Assembly: GCF_020172665.1 (NCBI RefSeq)
Contig: NZ_CP083985.1
Span: 1,152,302 to 1,216,301, forward strand
DNA length: 64,000 nt
From: [Mycobacterium] zoologicum
GTDB lineage: Bacteria > Actinomycetota > Actinomycetes > Mycobacteriales > Mycobacteriaceae
Direction: 5' to 3'
Part shown: positions 44,694 through 52,898 of the stretch, piece after piece
Position numbering within the stretch: position 1 is the stretch's first letter
Layout of the letters: the number at the start of each line of letters is the position of its first letter
The notes under the pieces: generated by a model
Database searches by the model: none
What the model was told of the DNA's origin: nothing
The model's input: only the letters and a program-made list of their open reading frames with translations
Translations under genes and position numbers: made by a program

Positions 44694-45805
44694 ATGTCGT
44701 ACTCCCAGGAGTCGGCTTCCTCGGCGCGCTGCCGGCGGGGGCGGCTCGGCGGCTGGGTGCTGGGCTCGCCGCGGTAACGCACGTTGGAGACCGGGTGATG
44801 GCTGGTGGTCGCACCGTTGCTGCGGCCTGCGCCGGCGGCCGGACGACGGCGCGGTAGCGACTCGGGAGATTCGGTCTGCCGGTGGCTGCGGGCCCGCGCA
44901 TCGCGGTTGGCTCGCAGCGGTGGTTCGGCGCGCCGGCGCGGCGCGTCATCACGCCAGCCCGGCTCATTGCGCCGGCGGCGCGGCATCGGCTCGTCGCGCA
45001 GGTCGGGTGCGGGTCGTCGGCGGCGCTCCGGGGCCCGTACCTCGTCCATCGCAGGCTTGATGTGCCGCGACCGGGTGGGCGTCGACCCGTTGGTGCCCCG
45101 CCGGCGCTCCGTTGTCCGGTTCGCGGCGCGTTCCCGGGCGGCGCGGCGCGCCTCCGGGGTGGCCCGCCGGGGGCGGTCACCGGTGCTGCGTTCGGTGCGG
45201 GTTCGTTCGGTGCGGGGCCGGGTGCGTTCGGCGCGAGTCCGCGAGCCGGGTTGCTCGATGGCGTGGGCGGGCTTGCGGTTGACCGCCGCGGTGAGCATGG
45301 CGCTGAGCCGCTGGGCCAGGGCAGAGCCCCGGCGCGCGCTGGTGTCCTCGGTCTCGGCCGTCGACGCGTGCCCCAGCATCCCCAGATACCAGCGGACCAT
45401 CCCGATCAGCAGGACCACGGCCGCGGTGAACAGCATCAGCGGGAATCGCTCGATCAGCGGGTATCCGCAGTTGATGGCGATGTTCTTCAGGCCGGGCCAC
45501 CCGGCGCCGTGGATCAGCCAGTAGGCGCCCGGCACGGCGCAGAACAGGATCAGCGGCGGCTGGATGACGGCGGTGAACACCGCGGACTGGCGCACCACGA
45601 GCACCGCCGCGAGGCAACCGATCACATACAGGGTGGAGAAGACGGCGCTCAGGTCCTTGCTGCCCGATCCACCGTCGAACGCGATCCCGATCGCGGTGGC
45701 GACCGCCGCCACCATCACCGCGCCCCACCAGGGCAGACCGGCCATGCTGGGCAGGATCGAACGGTGGTCAGCCGCCACCGCCGACTTGCCACGCTGTGCT
45801 GCCAC
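44690..45805 (-). CDS. DUF6542 membrane protein with basic Arg-rich tail (Rv1111c-like)
   Basis: 371 residues. The first half holds about four membrane helices ([82 protein letters not shown]). The second half is a long, very basic, disordered tail full of RR, ER and PRR pairs, ending WEYDI. The mycobacterial gene beside ispH and ychF (Rv1111c) has the same plan. Function unknown; the tail could bind nucleic acid, ribosomes or acidic lipids. GTG 45805 begins the hydrophobic protein; the longer upstream frame is antisense to ychF. Confidence 0.8.
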   Translation of the reverse strand: MAAQRGKSAVAADHRSILPSMAGLPWWGAVMVAAVATAIGIAFDGGSGSKDLSAVFSTLYVIGCLAAVLVVRQSAVFTAVIQPPLILFCAVPGAYWLIHGAGWPGLKNIAINCGYPLIERFPLMLFTAAVVLLIGMVRWYLGMLGHASTAETEDTSARRGSALAQRLSAMLTAAVNRKPAHAIEQPGSRTRAERTRPRTERTRTERSTGDRPRRATPEARRAARERAANRTTERRRGTNGSTPTRSRHIKPAMDEVRAPERRRRPAPDLRDEPMPRRRRNEPGWRDDAPRRRAEPPLRANRDARARSHRQTESPESLPRRRPAAGAGRSNGATTSHHPVSNVRYRGEPSTQPPSRPRRQRAEEADSWEYDI

Positions 45806-45901
45806 ACACTGACGGTACCGGCTTGAGGTGTCTGAATCCGAAAGGCGTTGCCGGATCACCGGGCGGACGTGGGCTGCGTCACGCTTTACACTTGGCTCCC
45901 T

Positions 45902-46975
45902 GTGAGCCTGAGCCTGGGAATCGTGGGGTTGCCCAACGTCGGTAAGTCGACCCTGTTCAATGCGCTGACCCGCAACGATGTGTTGGCAGCAAACTATCCG
46001 TTCGCGACCATCGAGCCCAACGAGGGCGTGGTGCCGCTGCCCGATCCCCGGCTGGCCAAGCTGGCGGAGATCTTCGGCTCCGAGCGCATCCTGGCCGCGC
46101 CGGTGACGTTCGTCGACATCGCCGGCATCGTCAAGGGCGCCTCGGAGGGGGCGGGGCTGGGCAACAAGTTCCTGGCCAACATCCGCGAGTGCGACGCCAT
46201 CTGCCAGGTGGTCCGGGTCTTCGCCGACGACGACGTGGTGCACGTCGACGGCAAGGTCGATCCCGAGGCCGACATCGAGGTGATCGCCACCGAGCTGATC
46301 CTGGCCGACATGCAGACGCTGGAGAAGGCGGTGCCGCGGCTGGAGAAGGAAGCCCGCAACAACAAGGACCGCAAGCCCATGCACGAGGCCGCGGTGGCCG
46401 CCGCAGCCATCCTCGACACCGGCAAGACCTTGTTCGCCGCGGGGGTGGACACCGCGCCGCTGCGCGAGTTGAACCTGCTGACCACCAAGCCGTTCCTGTA
46501 CGTGTTCAACGCCGACGAGGCGGTGCTCACCGATGAGGCGCGGGTCGCTTCGTTGCGGGAGCTGGTGGCCCCGGCCGACGCAGTGTTCCTCGACGCCAAG
46601 ATCGAATCCGAGCTCGCCGAGCTGGACGAGGAGTCGGCGATGGAGTTGCTGGAGTCGATCGGGCAGAGCGAGCGTGGCCTGGATGCCTTGGCGCGGGCCG
46701 GTTTTCACACCCTGAAGCTGCAGACCTACCTGACCGCCGGGCCCAAGGAGGCGCGGGCCTGGACGATTCACGCCGGCGACACCGCACCCAAGGCCGCCGG
46801 GGTGATCCACACCGACTTCGAGAAGGGCTTCATCAAGGCCGAGGTGGTCTCCTACGACGACCTGGTCGAGGCCGGGTCGATGGCTGCGGCCAAGGCCGCC
46901 GGCAAGGTGCGCATGGAGGGCAAGGACTACGTGATGGCCGACGGGGACGTGGTGGAGTTCCGCTTCAACGTGTAG
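45902..46975 (+). CDS. ychF: Redox-regulated ribosome-associated ATPase/GTPase YchF (Obg family)
   Basis: 357 residues. G1 GLPNVGKSTLFNAL, G3 DIAGIVKGASEGAGLGNKFL, the YchF-type G4 substitute (VFNADE) and a C-terminal TGS domain (TYLTAGPKEARAWTIHAGDTAPKAAGVIHTDFEKGFIKAEVV). YchF prefers ATP and binds the large ribosomal subunit. The GTG start at 45902 follows TACACT by 9 nt and starts the conserved SLGIVGLPN; upstream frame to 45848 is not conserved in kind. Confidence 0.96.
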   Translation: MSLSLGIVGLPNVGKSTLFNALTRNDVLAANYPFATIEPNEGVVPLPDPRLAKLAEIFGSERILAAPVTFVDIAGIVKGASEGAGLGNKFLANIRECDAICQVVRVFADDDVVHVDGKVDPEADIEVIATELILADMQTLEKAVPRLEKEARNNKDRKPMHEAAVAAAAILDTGKTLFAAGVDTAPLRELNLLTTKPFLYVFNADEAVLTDEARVASLRELVAPADAVFLDAKIESELAELDEESAMELLESIGQSERGLDALARAGFHTLKLQTYLTAGPKEARAWTIHAGDTAPKAAGVIHTDFEKGFIKAEVVSYDDLVEAGSMAAAKAAGKVRMEGKDYVMADGDVVEFRFNV

Positions 46976-47066
46976 CGCGTGCCGCTTCGTGTGGACAGAC
47001 GCCGGGCCAGAGGACGTGGAGATCCATCCGGGCGGTCTCGATCGGGGCGGCCGACGAGGTGTGCGC

Positions 47067-47072
47067 CATAAT
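47067..47072 (+). promoter_or_regulatory. -10 hexamer CATAAT before relB
   Basis: CATAAT ends 7 nt before ATG 47080, and no Shine-Dalgarno sequence follows. The antitoxin gene is probably transcribed leaderless from here. Confidence 0.5.
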
Positions 47073-47079
47073 TCTGTAC

Positions 47080-47364
47080 ATGACAACGCTGCCCCTTGCT
47101 GAGGTTCGAGCGAATCTTTCCAAGCTGGTCGACGAGGCTGTCCGCACCCACTTGCGTATTGAAGTCACCCGACAGGGCCGGCGAGCAGCCGTGATTCTCA
47201 GTGCTGATGACTATGACTCGATCATGGAGACGCTCGATATCTTGAGCGACTCGGATCTGATGCAGGAGCTCCGTCAGGGGCAGGCGGACGTCGCGCGCGG
47301 GGACTTCCACGCCCTTGACAACGTGGCCAACGAGATGCGGGCCAAAGGGCGATTGCCCAAGTGA
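47080..47364 (+). CDS. relB: RelB/Phd-type antitoxin
   Basis: 94 residues with a Phd/YefM DNA-binding N-terminus (LPLAEVRANLSKLVDEAVRTHLRIEVTRQGRRAAVILSADDYDSIMETLDIL) and an acidic, flexible C-terminus that wraps the toxin. The pattern is close to M. tuberculosis RelB (Rv1247c). Its stop overlaps the toxin start (GTGA), the usual coupling in type II toxin-antitoxin operons. In M. tuberculosis the locus after ychF carries a different pair (vapBC32), so this is an exchangeable site. Confidence 0.9.
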   Translation: MTTLPLAEVRANLSKLVDEAVRTHLRIEVTRQGRRAAVILSADDYDSIMETLDILSDSDLMQELRQGQADVARGDFHALDNVANEMRAKGRLPK

Positions 47365-47627
47365 CCTATGAAGTCATCCTCTCGCCGGCGGCGCGTAGGC
47401 CTCTGTCGGAAGAACTTCCAGAGACGGTTGCTGCGGCCTGTTTCGAGTTCATTGCCGGACGGCTGGCCGAGAATCCCCGCCGGGTCGGCAAGCCGCTGGG
47501 CAATGAACTGGCCGGATCGTATTCGGCGAGGAGAGGAGAATTTCGCGTCATCTACGACATTGATGACGACAGGATCCGTGTCGAGGTCATTTCGATTCGG
47601 CACCGGCGTGACGCGTATCGCGGATGA
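47361..47627 (+). CDS. relE: RelE-family mRNA interferase toxin
   Basis: 88 residues: VILSPAARRPLSEELPETVAAACFEFIAGRLAENPRRVGKPLGNELAGSYSARRGEFRVIYDIDDDRIRVEVISIRHRRDAYRG has the RelE core with the basic pair in SARRGEFRVIYDI and RHRRDAYR. It should cut mRNA in the ribosomal A site and be neutralised by RelB. It starts at GTG 47361 within the relB stop codon. Confidence 0.9.
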   Translation: MTYEVILSPAARRPLSEELPETVAAACFEFIAGRLAENPRRVGKPLGNELAGSYSARRGEFRVIYDIDDDRIRVEVISIRHRRDAYRG

Positions 47628-47703
47628 GGCCACCGCAGAGAAGTCGCCGACGTGTGTCTTGCCGGTGACCTGACCGCGACGGAGGCAGGGGAGGCTCGTC
47701 GTC

Positions 47704-47937
47704 ATGGCAGTTGTCGAGGTGATTTATCTGGTGGCGGCGCTGCTGTGGATTTTCGTGGTGGTGGCAGCGCTGTGCGTCGGAGGCCGCTACATGCTTAGGC
47801 TTCGTGCCAGGCGGCGCCGCGTGAACGGGCTGATCGACAATGTGCGGCTGACCATCGAGCGCTTGGTTGTCCCGTACCGGGCGGTGGCAGCCGGTGGCGC
47901 GGCTGTTCTTCAGCGGGTCGTCAATGGACTCAGTTGA
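47704..47937 (+). CDS. Small membrane protein between RelBE and arr, unknown
   Basis: 77 residues: an N-terminal membrane helix (VVEVIYLVAALLWIFVVVAALCVGGRYM) and a basic cytoplasmic part (LRARRRRVNGLIDNVRLTIERLVVPY) ending AVLQRVVNGLS. GGGAGG (47688-47694) is 9 nt before the ATG, a good ribosome-binding site. The 3' end overlaps the convergent arr gene by 8 nt. I do not recognise it; its location among toxin-antitoxin and resistance genes is suggestive only. Confidence 0.6.
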   Translation: MAVVEVIYLVAALLWIFVVVAALCVGGRYMLRLRARRRRVNGLIDNVRLTIERLVVPYRAVAAGGAAVLQRVVNGLS

Positions 47938-48340
47938 TGATCTCGTCTAGCCCGTCCGCCCGCAGGGCGGCCAGCCGGTCGCGCCACTCCTGGAGTATCT
48001 CGGGGGACAGCCGCGGCCAGTCGTCGACTTCTGCGACGACCCGCAGCGGCTCGCTGCTGCGGTAGGAGCGGGTCGGGTTGCCCGGGAACTTTTTATCGGT
48101 GACGTTCGGATCGTTTTCGAACTCTCCGGTCGGTTCGACGCGATACACCCGCGGTTCCCCGTCGCCGGCCGCGAGCTCGGCCGCCAGCCCGGCACCGTCG
48201 CGCAGGGCGGTGAAGTAGATGTGGTTCATGATGATTTCGGGCCGGTAGTTGGAGCGGAAGCCCGCGGTGAGCAGCTCTCCGGCCCCCAGATCGGCTTTGG
48301 TTCCGTGGAAGAACGGACCTTCGTCCAGCGTCGAGGCCAT
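47930..48340 (-). CDS. arr: NAD+-rifampin ADP-ribosyltransferase
   Basis: 136 residues. FFHGTKADLGAGE (catalytic His region), MNHIYFTALRDGAGLAAELAAGDG, the FENDPNVTDKKFPGNPTRSYRSSEP block and DDWPRLSPE match the Arr enzyme of M. smegmatis, which inactivates rifampin by ADP-ribosylating its C23 hydroxyl. ATG 48340 is selected because TACCCT lies 6 nt upstream (leaderless) and the protein then matches Arr in length; an ATG at 48409 would add 23 residues without family match. Intrinsic rifamycin tolerance is therefore expected. Confidence 0.93.
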   Translation of the reverse strand: MASTLDEGPFFHGTKADLGAGELLTAGFRSNYRPEIIMNHIYFTALRDGAGLAAELAAGDGEPRVYRVEPTGEFENDPNVTDKKFPGNPTRSYRSSEPLRVVAEVDDWPRLSPEILQEWRDRLAALRADGLDEIIN

Positions 48341-48346
48341 CGCCTC

Positions 48347-48406
48347 AGGGTAGCGAGCGTCGCCGGGATCTTCTCGCTGAACAGCAGGAATACCGATAGG
48401 TATACT
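48347..48406. promoter_or_regulatory. Divergent arr / mazE-like promoter region with inverted repeat
   Basis: On the minus strand TACCCT (48352-48347) ends 6 nt before the arr ATG. On the plus strand TATACT (48401-48406) ends 6 nt before the antitoxin ATG at 48413. ATACC-GATA-GGTAT (48390-48403), a perfect-armed inverted repeat, overlaps the antitoxin -10 box and is a likely MazE-type autoregulatory site. Occupancy could also influence arr. Confidence 0.6.
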
Positions 48407-48412
48407 CATGTG

Positions 48413-48640
48413 ATGGCCACGACGATCAAGGTGCCGGTCGAGCTACGCGACCGGATCAACCGCGGAGCGCAGGAGCGGGGCGTGACGGCGGCCGGCTTCA
48501 TCGAAGGACTGATTGATGGCTACGAACGGCGCCGGCGCATGGAGCTATTCGGGCGCGCATTCCGCGGGGCGGATAGGGCCTACTGGGACGAGTTCCGGGA
48601 GTGGGACGTCGCGCTGAGCGACGGATCTGATGGCGAATGA
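48413..48640 (+). CDS. MazE-type ribbon-helix-helix antitoxin
   Basis: 75 residues. The start MATTIKVPVELRDRINRGAQERGVTAAGFIEGLID is a ribbon-helix-helix DNA-binding domain; the rest (YERRRRMELFGRAFRGADRAYWDEFREWDVALSDG) is the toxin-binding tail. ATG 48413 is at +1 of a probable leaderless mRNA. The 3' end overlaps the toxin gene by 11 nt. Confidence 0.87.
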   Translation: MATTIKVPVELRDRINRGAQERGVTAAGFIEGLIDGYERRRRMELFGRAFRGADRAYWDEFREWDVALSDGSDGE

Positions 48641-48986
48641 ACTGCGGCGCGGGATGGTGGTTTGGGCCGAACTCGATCCCGTGCGCGGGCGTGAGCAGGC
48701 CGGCCGTCGGCCCGCACTCGTGATCGCCAGTGATCTCTACCTCGAGCAGGCCGACGCGCTGGCGATCATCGTCCCTGCGACGACGACAGAGCGCGGCTGG
48801 CCCAACCACGTGCTGCTGCGCGGGCCTGACCTGAGCTTCGGTCAGTCGACATTCGCCATGACCGAACAACCGCGAACGGTTACCCGTGAGCGATTGTTCG
48901 ACGTCATCGGTGTCGTTGACGCCGAGACGATGCGCGAGGTCGACGGTTGGCTCGGCGACTTCCTCGGGTTGCCCGCTACCAGATGA
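48630..48986 (+). CDS. MazF-family endoribonuclease toxin
   Basis: 118 residues in the PemK/MazF fold: LRRGMVVWAELDPVRGREQAGRRPALVIASDLYLEQ, IIVPATTTERGWPNHVLL, STFAMTEQPRTVTRERL and the terminal helix EVDGWLGDFLGL. GREQAGRRPALV is the MazF loop with the catalytic Arg. It should cleave specific single-stranded mRNA sequences. The cut site cannot be read from the sequence. It converges on the next gene with an 11-nt overlap. Confidence 0.9.
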   Translation: MANELRRGMVVWAELDPVRGREQAGRRPALVIASDLYLEQADALAIIVPATTTERGWPNHVLLRGPDLSFGQSTFAMTEQPRTVTRERLFDVIGVVDAETMREVDGWLGDFLGLPATR

Positions 48987-49329
48987 CGGCGAGTCCCGCG
49001 GCGGTGAGAACGAGTGCGGCGGCGGCGTAGAACAGGGCACGCGGGGCTTCGCCGCCCGAGCGACGCTGCCGCGCCCGGCCGATGCCCAGGACGGCACCCA
49101 GGGCGATCAGGATCACCAGCTTGGTGCCGATCTTGGGGTAGTTGAGCACCACGCCGGCGGGCCACGGGGCGGCCAGGGCCAGTCCGGTCACCAGCGACAG
49201 CACCACGCCGTAGTCCATGACCGGGGTGAGCTGGAAGCGCCGTGCCGCGGCTTCGGAGACCAGGGCCCCGAAGATCACCGCGAAACCGATGATGTGCAGC
49301 AGAACTATTACGTGCCGTAGTACCTCCAC
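48976..49329 (-). CDS. Small four-helix membrane protein, unknown
   Basis: 117 residues from GTG 49329 (an upstream ATG at 49359 is also open). Four helices: VIVLLHIIGFAVIFGALVSEAA, VVLSLVTGLALAAPWPAG, IGTKLVILIALGAVLGIG and ALFYAAAALVLTAAGLAVIW. The conserved His in the first helix and the overall plan resemble CopD/DUF2269-like proteins, but the assignment is tentative. Confidence 0.65.
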   Translation of the reverse strand: MEVLRHVIVLLHIIGFAVIFGALVSEAAARRFQLTPVMDYGVVLSLVTGLALAAPWPAGVVLNYPKIGTKLVILIALGAVLGIGRARQRRSGGEAPRALFYAAAALVLTAAGLAVIW

Positions 49330-49413
49330 GTCGCTCAGGCTAGCCCGTGCCCATGGCATTGGCCATTCGAGTGCGACGCATCTGGTGGCGAGGTGTCACT
49401 ACGCTTGACCGGC

Positions 49414-49935
49414 ATGACCTCATCGACAACCCGCCTGGCCGCCGTCGTCGCCGCGACCAGCGACCCGGCCGCCGCCGACCCGGCCGCCTCGCAAGTCGTG
49501 TTCCGTGCCTCGGCCGTCGCCCATGACGCCGTGGCGAGCACGGTCACCATGGGGCGCTACAGCGTCGAAGTCGACGAGCCGCCGACGCTCGGCGGCGAGG
49601 ACACCGCCCCCAACCCCGTCGAGTACTACCTGGGGTCCTTGCTGTCCTGCCAAATCGTCACCTGGCGGTATTGGGCGCAGAAGCTGGGCATCACCGTCGA
49701 CGAGATCACCGGGCGAGCCGAGGGGGACCTGGACGTGCGCGGTTTCTTCGGCCTGGACGATGCGGTTCGCCCCGGCTTCAGCGAGGTGCGCGTGGCCATA
49801 ACGGTGACCGGGCCGGAGACCGAGGAACGCTACACCGAGCTGCACCGGGTCGTCGAATCCCATTGCCCGGTAATGGATTTGACCACCAATGTCACGCCGG
49901 TGCGCAGCACCCTGGAGATCGGGCCGCGGCAGTGA
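49414..49935 (+). CDS. OsmC-family peroxiredoxin-like protein
   Basis: 173 residues. The two OsmC cysteines are in YLGSLLSCQIVTWRYWAQKLG and VVESHCPVMDLTTN, so it should reduce organic hydroperoxides or related electrophiles. TACGCT 8 nt before ATG 49414 supports that start and a leaderless mRNA. The stop overlaps the next start (GTGA). Confidence 0.88.
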   Translation: MTSSTTRLAAVVAATSDPAAADPAASQVVFRASAVAHDAVASTVTMGRYSVEVDEPPTLGGEDTAPNPVEYYLGSLLSCQIVTWRYWAQKLGITVDEITGRAEGDLDVRGFFGLDDAVRPGFSEVRVAITVTGPETEERYTELHRVVESHCPVMDLTTNVTPVRSTLEIGPRQ

Positions 49936-50255
49936 TCTTCATCGTGGTCAAGTTCGCGACCAAACCCGAGTGGGCAGAGCGCTGGCCGCAACTGGTGGCC
50001 GGCTTCACCGAGGCCACCCGCGCCGAACCGGGCAACCTGTGGTTCGACTGGTCGCGCAGCCTCGATGATCCGTGCGAGTACGTGCTGGTCGAGGCGTTCC
50101 GCGACGGCGACGCCGGCGGCAAGCACGTCAACAGCGACCACTTCGCCAAGGCCATGGCCGACATGCCGCAGGCGCTGGCGTCGACGCCGAAGATCATCAG
50201 TCAGTCCATCGAGGCCTCGGGCTGGTCGCCGATGGGTGAGCTGACGATCCCCTGA
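49932..50255 (+). CDS. Antibiotic biosynthesis monooxygenase (ABM) domain protein
   Basis: 107 residues: FIVVKFATKPEWAERWPQLVAGFTEATRAEPGNLWFDWSRSLDDPCEYVLVEAFRD then HVNSDHFAKAMADMPQALASTPKIISQSIE is the ferredoxin-like ABM domain of YgiN-type quinol monooxygenases. It is coupled to the osmC-like gene (GTGA), which suggests a shared role in redox or electrophile defence. Substrate unknown. Confidence 0.87.
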   Translation: MIFIVVKFATKPEWAERWPQLVAGFTEATRAEPGNLWFDWSRSLDDPCEYVLVEAFRDGDAGGKHVNSDHFAKAMADMPQALASTPKIISQSIEASGWSPMGELTIP

Positions 50256-50310
50256 GCGATTTCGGCGCGATATTCACCGCTGAGCGGGCAGAATTGCGCC
50301 GAAATCGCAA

Positions 50311-51003
50311 TCAGGGCACCACGACGATCTCCCGGCCCAGCTGATATCCGGGCGTCAACGGCAGGATGTCGCCGCTCCAGAACGAGCCGGGGTCGAACCA
50401 GTTCGCACTCTTGTCGGTCGATAGCAGGCCCATCTCCTCGTAGGTGATCGCGACGGTCTCAGCGCAGTACGCGGTCTGCAGCGCAACCTTGCCGCGGCGT
50501 GCCTTGCGGCGCTGGGTGACTTCGCGAACCTTGCGGTCCAGGAAGGGGATTCCGCGGGTCCAGTCGGCCGCGGTCGGCAGCCGGCCGCGCAGCCAGCGGC
50601 CGGTGAGCCGCGCCGTGGTGGGAAACGCGGTGCCGTCCATCCGGGCGATCGCCCGCAACAGCCGGTCTTCCTGTTCACGGGTGACAGTCCCGCTGAGCTG
50701 GCGAAACCAGCAGCGCTGCTGGTAGCGGCCCAGCCACTGCTCGACGGCGGCCCGGGCGTCGTTGAGCTGGACGCCGCGGTGGTTGGTGCCGGTCCAGAAG
50801 TCGAGCAGCTTGTCGCCGAGTTCGGCATGCCAGATCAGCGGGGGCAGGTCTTCGAGGGCCACCGTCATGCCGACGTGGTTCACCGGGGCGTTGGACAGCG
50901 TCTGAATGGCCCGGTCCGGGCCGGAGCGGCCACGGAACAGCCAGATGTCGCCGGTGCGGGTCTCGCGCAGCGCCTGGTCCAACGTCACCGTGTGTTCGTC
51001 CAC
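50311..51003 (-). CDS. YiiX/YebB-like permuted papain-fold (NlpC/P60 superfamily) protein
   Basis: 230 residues. GDIWLFRGRS near the start, the His in VNHVGMTVALE, and the Cys in LQTAYCAETVAITYEEMGLL are in the circularly permuted order His-then-Cys seen in YiiX/YebB-type amidases. No signal peptide is seen. GTG 51003 is chosen because TAAGGT (51016-51011) ends 7 nt upstream; an in-frame GTG at 51012 would overlap that box. The family is poorly characterised; peptide or lipid amide bonds are possible substrates. Confidence 0.72.
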   Translation of the reverse strand: MDEHTVTLDQALRETRTGDIWLFRGRSGPDRAIQTLSNAPVNHVGMTVALEDLPPLIWHAELGDKLLDFWTGTNHRGVQLNDARAAVEQWLGRYQQRCWFRQLSGTVTREQEDRLLRAIARMDGTAFPTTARLTGRWLRGRLPTAADWTRGIPFLDRKVREVTQRRKARRGKVALQTAYCAETVAITYEEMGLLSTDKSANWFDPGSFWSGDILPLTPGYQLGREIVVVP

Positions 51004-51010
51004 GACAGGC

Positions 51011-51020
51011 ACCTTATGGT
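51011..51020. promoter_or_regulatory. Two overlapping divergent -10 boxes
   Basis: ACCTTA (51011-51016) is TAAGGT on the minus strand, 7 nt before GTG 51003. TATGGT (51015-51020) on the plus strand is 6 nt before GTG 51027. The two -10 boxes share two bases, so polymerase can serve only one gene at a time. Confidence 0.5.
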
Positions 51021-51026
51021 GTGTTG

Positions 51027-51188
51027 GTGCGCAGCATCTGGAAATGGATCGGCCTGGCGGGCGTGGTCGGCGTCGCGGCCGGGGGAGTGCTGGTGGCGCG
51101 GGATCAGCGCCGACGTCGGGCCTACACCCCCGATGAGGTCCGTGCCCGGCTGCATCAACGGCTGGCCGAAGCCGACGGCGCAGACTAG
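51027..51188 (+). CDS. 53-residue single-pass membrane protein
   Basis: The protein begins [20 protein letters not shown], continues [18 protein letters not shown] and ends [11 protein letters not shown]: one N-terminal helix, a basic stop-transfer stretch and a helical tail. The codon use is normal for the genome, the start is placed exactly for a leaderless mRNA, and similar short proteins are found in mycobacteria. It is too short for standard gene calling thresholds. Its stop overlaps the convergent cyclase stop by 4 nt. Confidence 0.7.
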   Translation: MRSIWKWIGLAGVVGVAAGGVLVARDQRRRRAYTPDEVRARLHQRLAEADGAD

Positions 51189-52000
51189 CCGGCTTCGACC
51201 GCATACAGCCGGTGGGTGCCGGCGAAGCCCTTCAACTCGACATCCCGGCCGGCGCCGACGCTGATGCCGTCGCAGTCCTTGACGGCGTCGCGCACCGGCC
51301 CGCTGATCAGGATCTGCCCGCCGTCGGCGGCCGCTGCCACCCGCGCGGCCATCGCCACATTGCGGCCGAACAGGTCGTCGCCGCGGCGCACCGAGCGGCC
51401 CATGTGCGCCCCGATGCGCACCCGGATCGGGTGCTGCGGCTTGCGGCCCCGCGGGTGTTGCAGGCCCCGCTGGATGTCGATGGCGCAGCGCACCGCCTGT
51501 TCGGGTTGGGCGAAGGCGATCATGTATCCGTCGCCCTGGTTCTTGACGACGTGGCCGGAGTGGGCACGCACCGAGCGTTGCACCGTCTCGTCATGCCGGG
51601 CGAGCAGCTTTACCCAGGCGCGGTCGCCGATCCGCTCGTTGAGTGCGGTGGACTCCTCGATGTCGGTGAACAGGATCACCACGTGGCCGTCGAGGGTGAG
51701 GCGGGCCAGATCGGGGCGCTCCACCGCTGCCCAGTCGGCGAGGTCTTCGATCGAACTGCGCACGGCCGCGCCGAATCCCTGCTTGCGCACCAGGTTTGCG
51801 GTCTGCCACATCGTCTTGACGGCCTCCCGCCCGCCCTCCAGAAGCAGGTTGCGGGTGTCGACGCGGCTGCGCAGCTCTTCGGCCTCCGCGCTGACCTGCC
51901 GCAGCCGCGCGGTCAAGACCATCAGCGCGACCGCTTCGCCGACCGACACCGCGGCCAGCAGGTAGGCCGCGATCATCGGCGGCGCGAGCCATCCGGTCAA
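51185..52000 (-). CDS. Membrane-anchored class III adenylyl cyclase
   Basis: 271 residues from TTG 52000, which overlaps the previous stop (TTGA); ATG 51976 is the alternative. One N-terminal helix ([21 protein letters not shown]), a coiled region ([25 protein letters not shown]), then a class III cyclase domain: [16 protein letters not shown] and [11 protein letters not shown] carry the metal aspartates, and [22 protein letters not shown] the later conserved block. The product is presumably cAMP. It shares a transcript with the bpoB-like gene. Confidence 0.85.
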   Translation of the reverse strand: MTGWLAPPMIAAYLLAAVSVGEAVALMVLTARLRQVSAEAEELRSRVDTRNLLLEGGREAVKTMWQTANLVRKQGFGAAVRSSIEDLADWAAVERPDLARLTLDGHVVILFTDIEESTALNERIGDRAWVKLLARHDETVQRSVRAHSGHVVKNQGDGYMIAFAQPEQAVRCAIDIQRGLQHPRGRKPQHPIRVRIGAHMGRSVRRGDDLFGRNVAMAARVAAAADGGQILISGPVRDAVKDCDGISVGAGRDVELKGFAGTHRLYAVEAG

Positions 52001-52848
52001 GGCGCCGACACGAACTCGACAACAGCAGAGCTGAAGGCGTCGTTGTCGTCGCCTGCCGCGGTGTGCCCCGCGTCGGACAGTTCGACCAGCCGGGCGCTCG
52101 GCACCTTGGCCAGGAAGTCCGCGACGCCCTCGGTGCTGACCACATCGGACAGCTTGCCGCGGATCAGCAGGATCGGGATCTGCAGGTCGATCGCGGCCGC
52201 CTCGAGTTTCTCGGTGCGCAGGGCCGGATCGTCGCTGGGTTTGGTCAATAACGCCGGATCCCAATGCCAGTACCAGCGGCCATCGCGCTGGCGCAGGTTC
52301 TTCTTCAGGCCCTCGGGGCTGCGGGGCTTGGCCCGGTGCGGCAGGTAGGCGGCCACCGCGTCGGCCGCCTGCTCCAGCGAGTCGAAACCGTCGATGTTGC
52401 TGAACATGAAGTCGCGGATCCGGGCGCTGCCGTCCTTCTCGTAACGCGGCACCACGTCGACGAGCACCAGCTTTCTCACCCGCTGCGGGCCGGCCTGTTC
52501 GGCGACCAGGATTCCGGTCAGACCGCCCATGCTTGCCCCGATCAGCACCACCGGGCGGTCGATCGTGTCGATCACCGCGATCGCATCGTCAGCCAGGGTC
52601 TCAATGGCGTAGTCGGCGCCGGGGGCACGGTCGCTGTCACCGTGCCCGCGGGTGTCGAGCGCGACGACGTGGTAGCCCTGGTCGGCCAGGATCTGGCCGG
52701 TCTTGTGCCAGGAGAACCGATTCTGGCCGCCCCCGTGCAGCATCACGATCGTCGGACGGGCGTCTGCGGCGGAGTCCCGGTTCCATTCGTCGGCCACCAG
52801 TCGGACGCCCCGGGCGCCTTGGAAGGCGACGGTCTGGGCTGTGCTCAT
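51997..52848 (-). CDS. bpoB: Alpha/beta hydrolase (BpoB-like, non-haem peroxidase family)
   Basis: 283 residues: oxyanion-hole [20 protein letters not shown], nucleophile elbow [11 protein letters not shown] (Ser), acid in [11 protein letters not shown] and catalytic His in [13 protein letters not shown]. Orientation beside and divergent from ephC matches Rv1123c (bpoB). Peroxidase naming is historical; esterase or lactonase activity is as likely. ATG 52848 follows TACCAT by 6 nt (leaderless). Confidence 0.86.
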   Translation of the reverse strand: MSTAQTVAFQGARGVRLVADEWNRDSAADARPTIVMLHGGGQNRFSWHKTGQILADQGYHVVALDTRGHGDSDRAPGADYAIETLADDAIAVIDTIDRPVVLIGASMGGLTGILVAEQAGPQRVRKLVLVDVVPRYEKDGSARIRDFMFSNIDGFDSLEQAADAVAAYLPHRAKPRSPEGLKKNLRQRDGRWYWHWDPALLTKPSDDPALRTEKLEAAAIDLQIPILLIRGKLSDVVSTEGVADFLAKVPSARLVELSDAGHTAAGDDNDAFSSAVVEFVSAP

Positions 52849-52898
52849 CACCAGATGGTAGATAGGTAGCACGACAAGGCGGACGGAAACGGTGGGCG

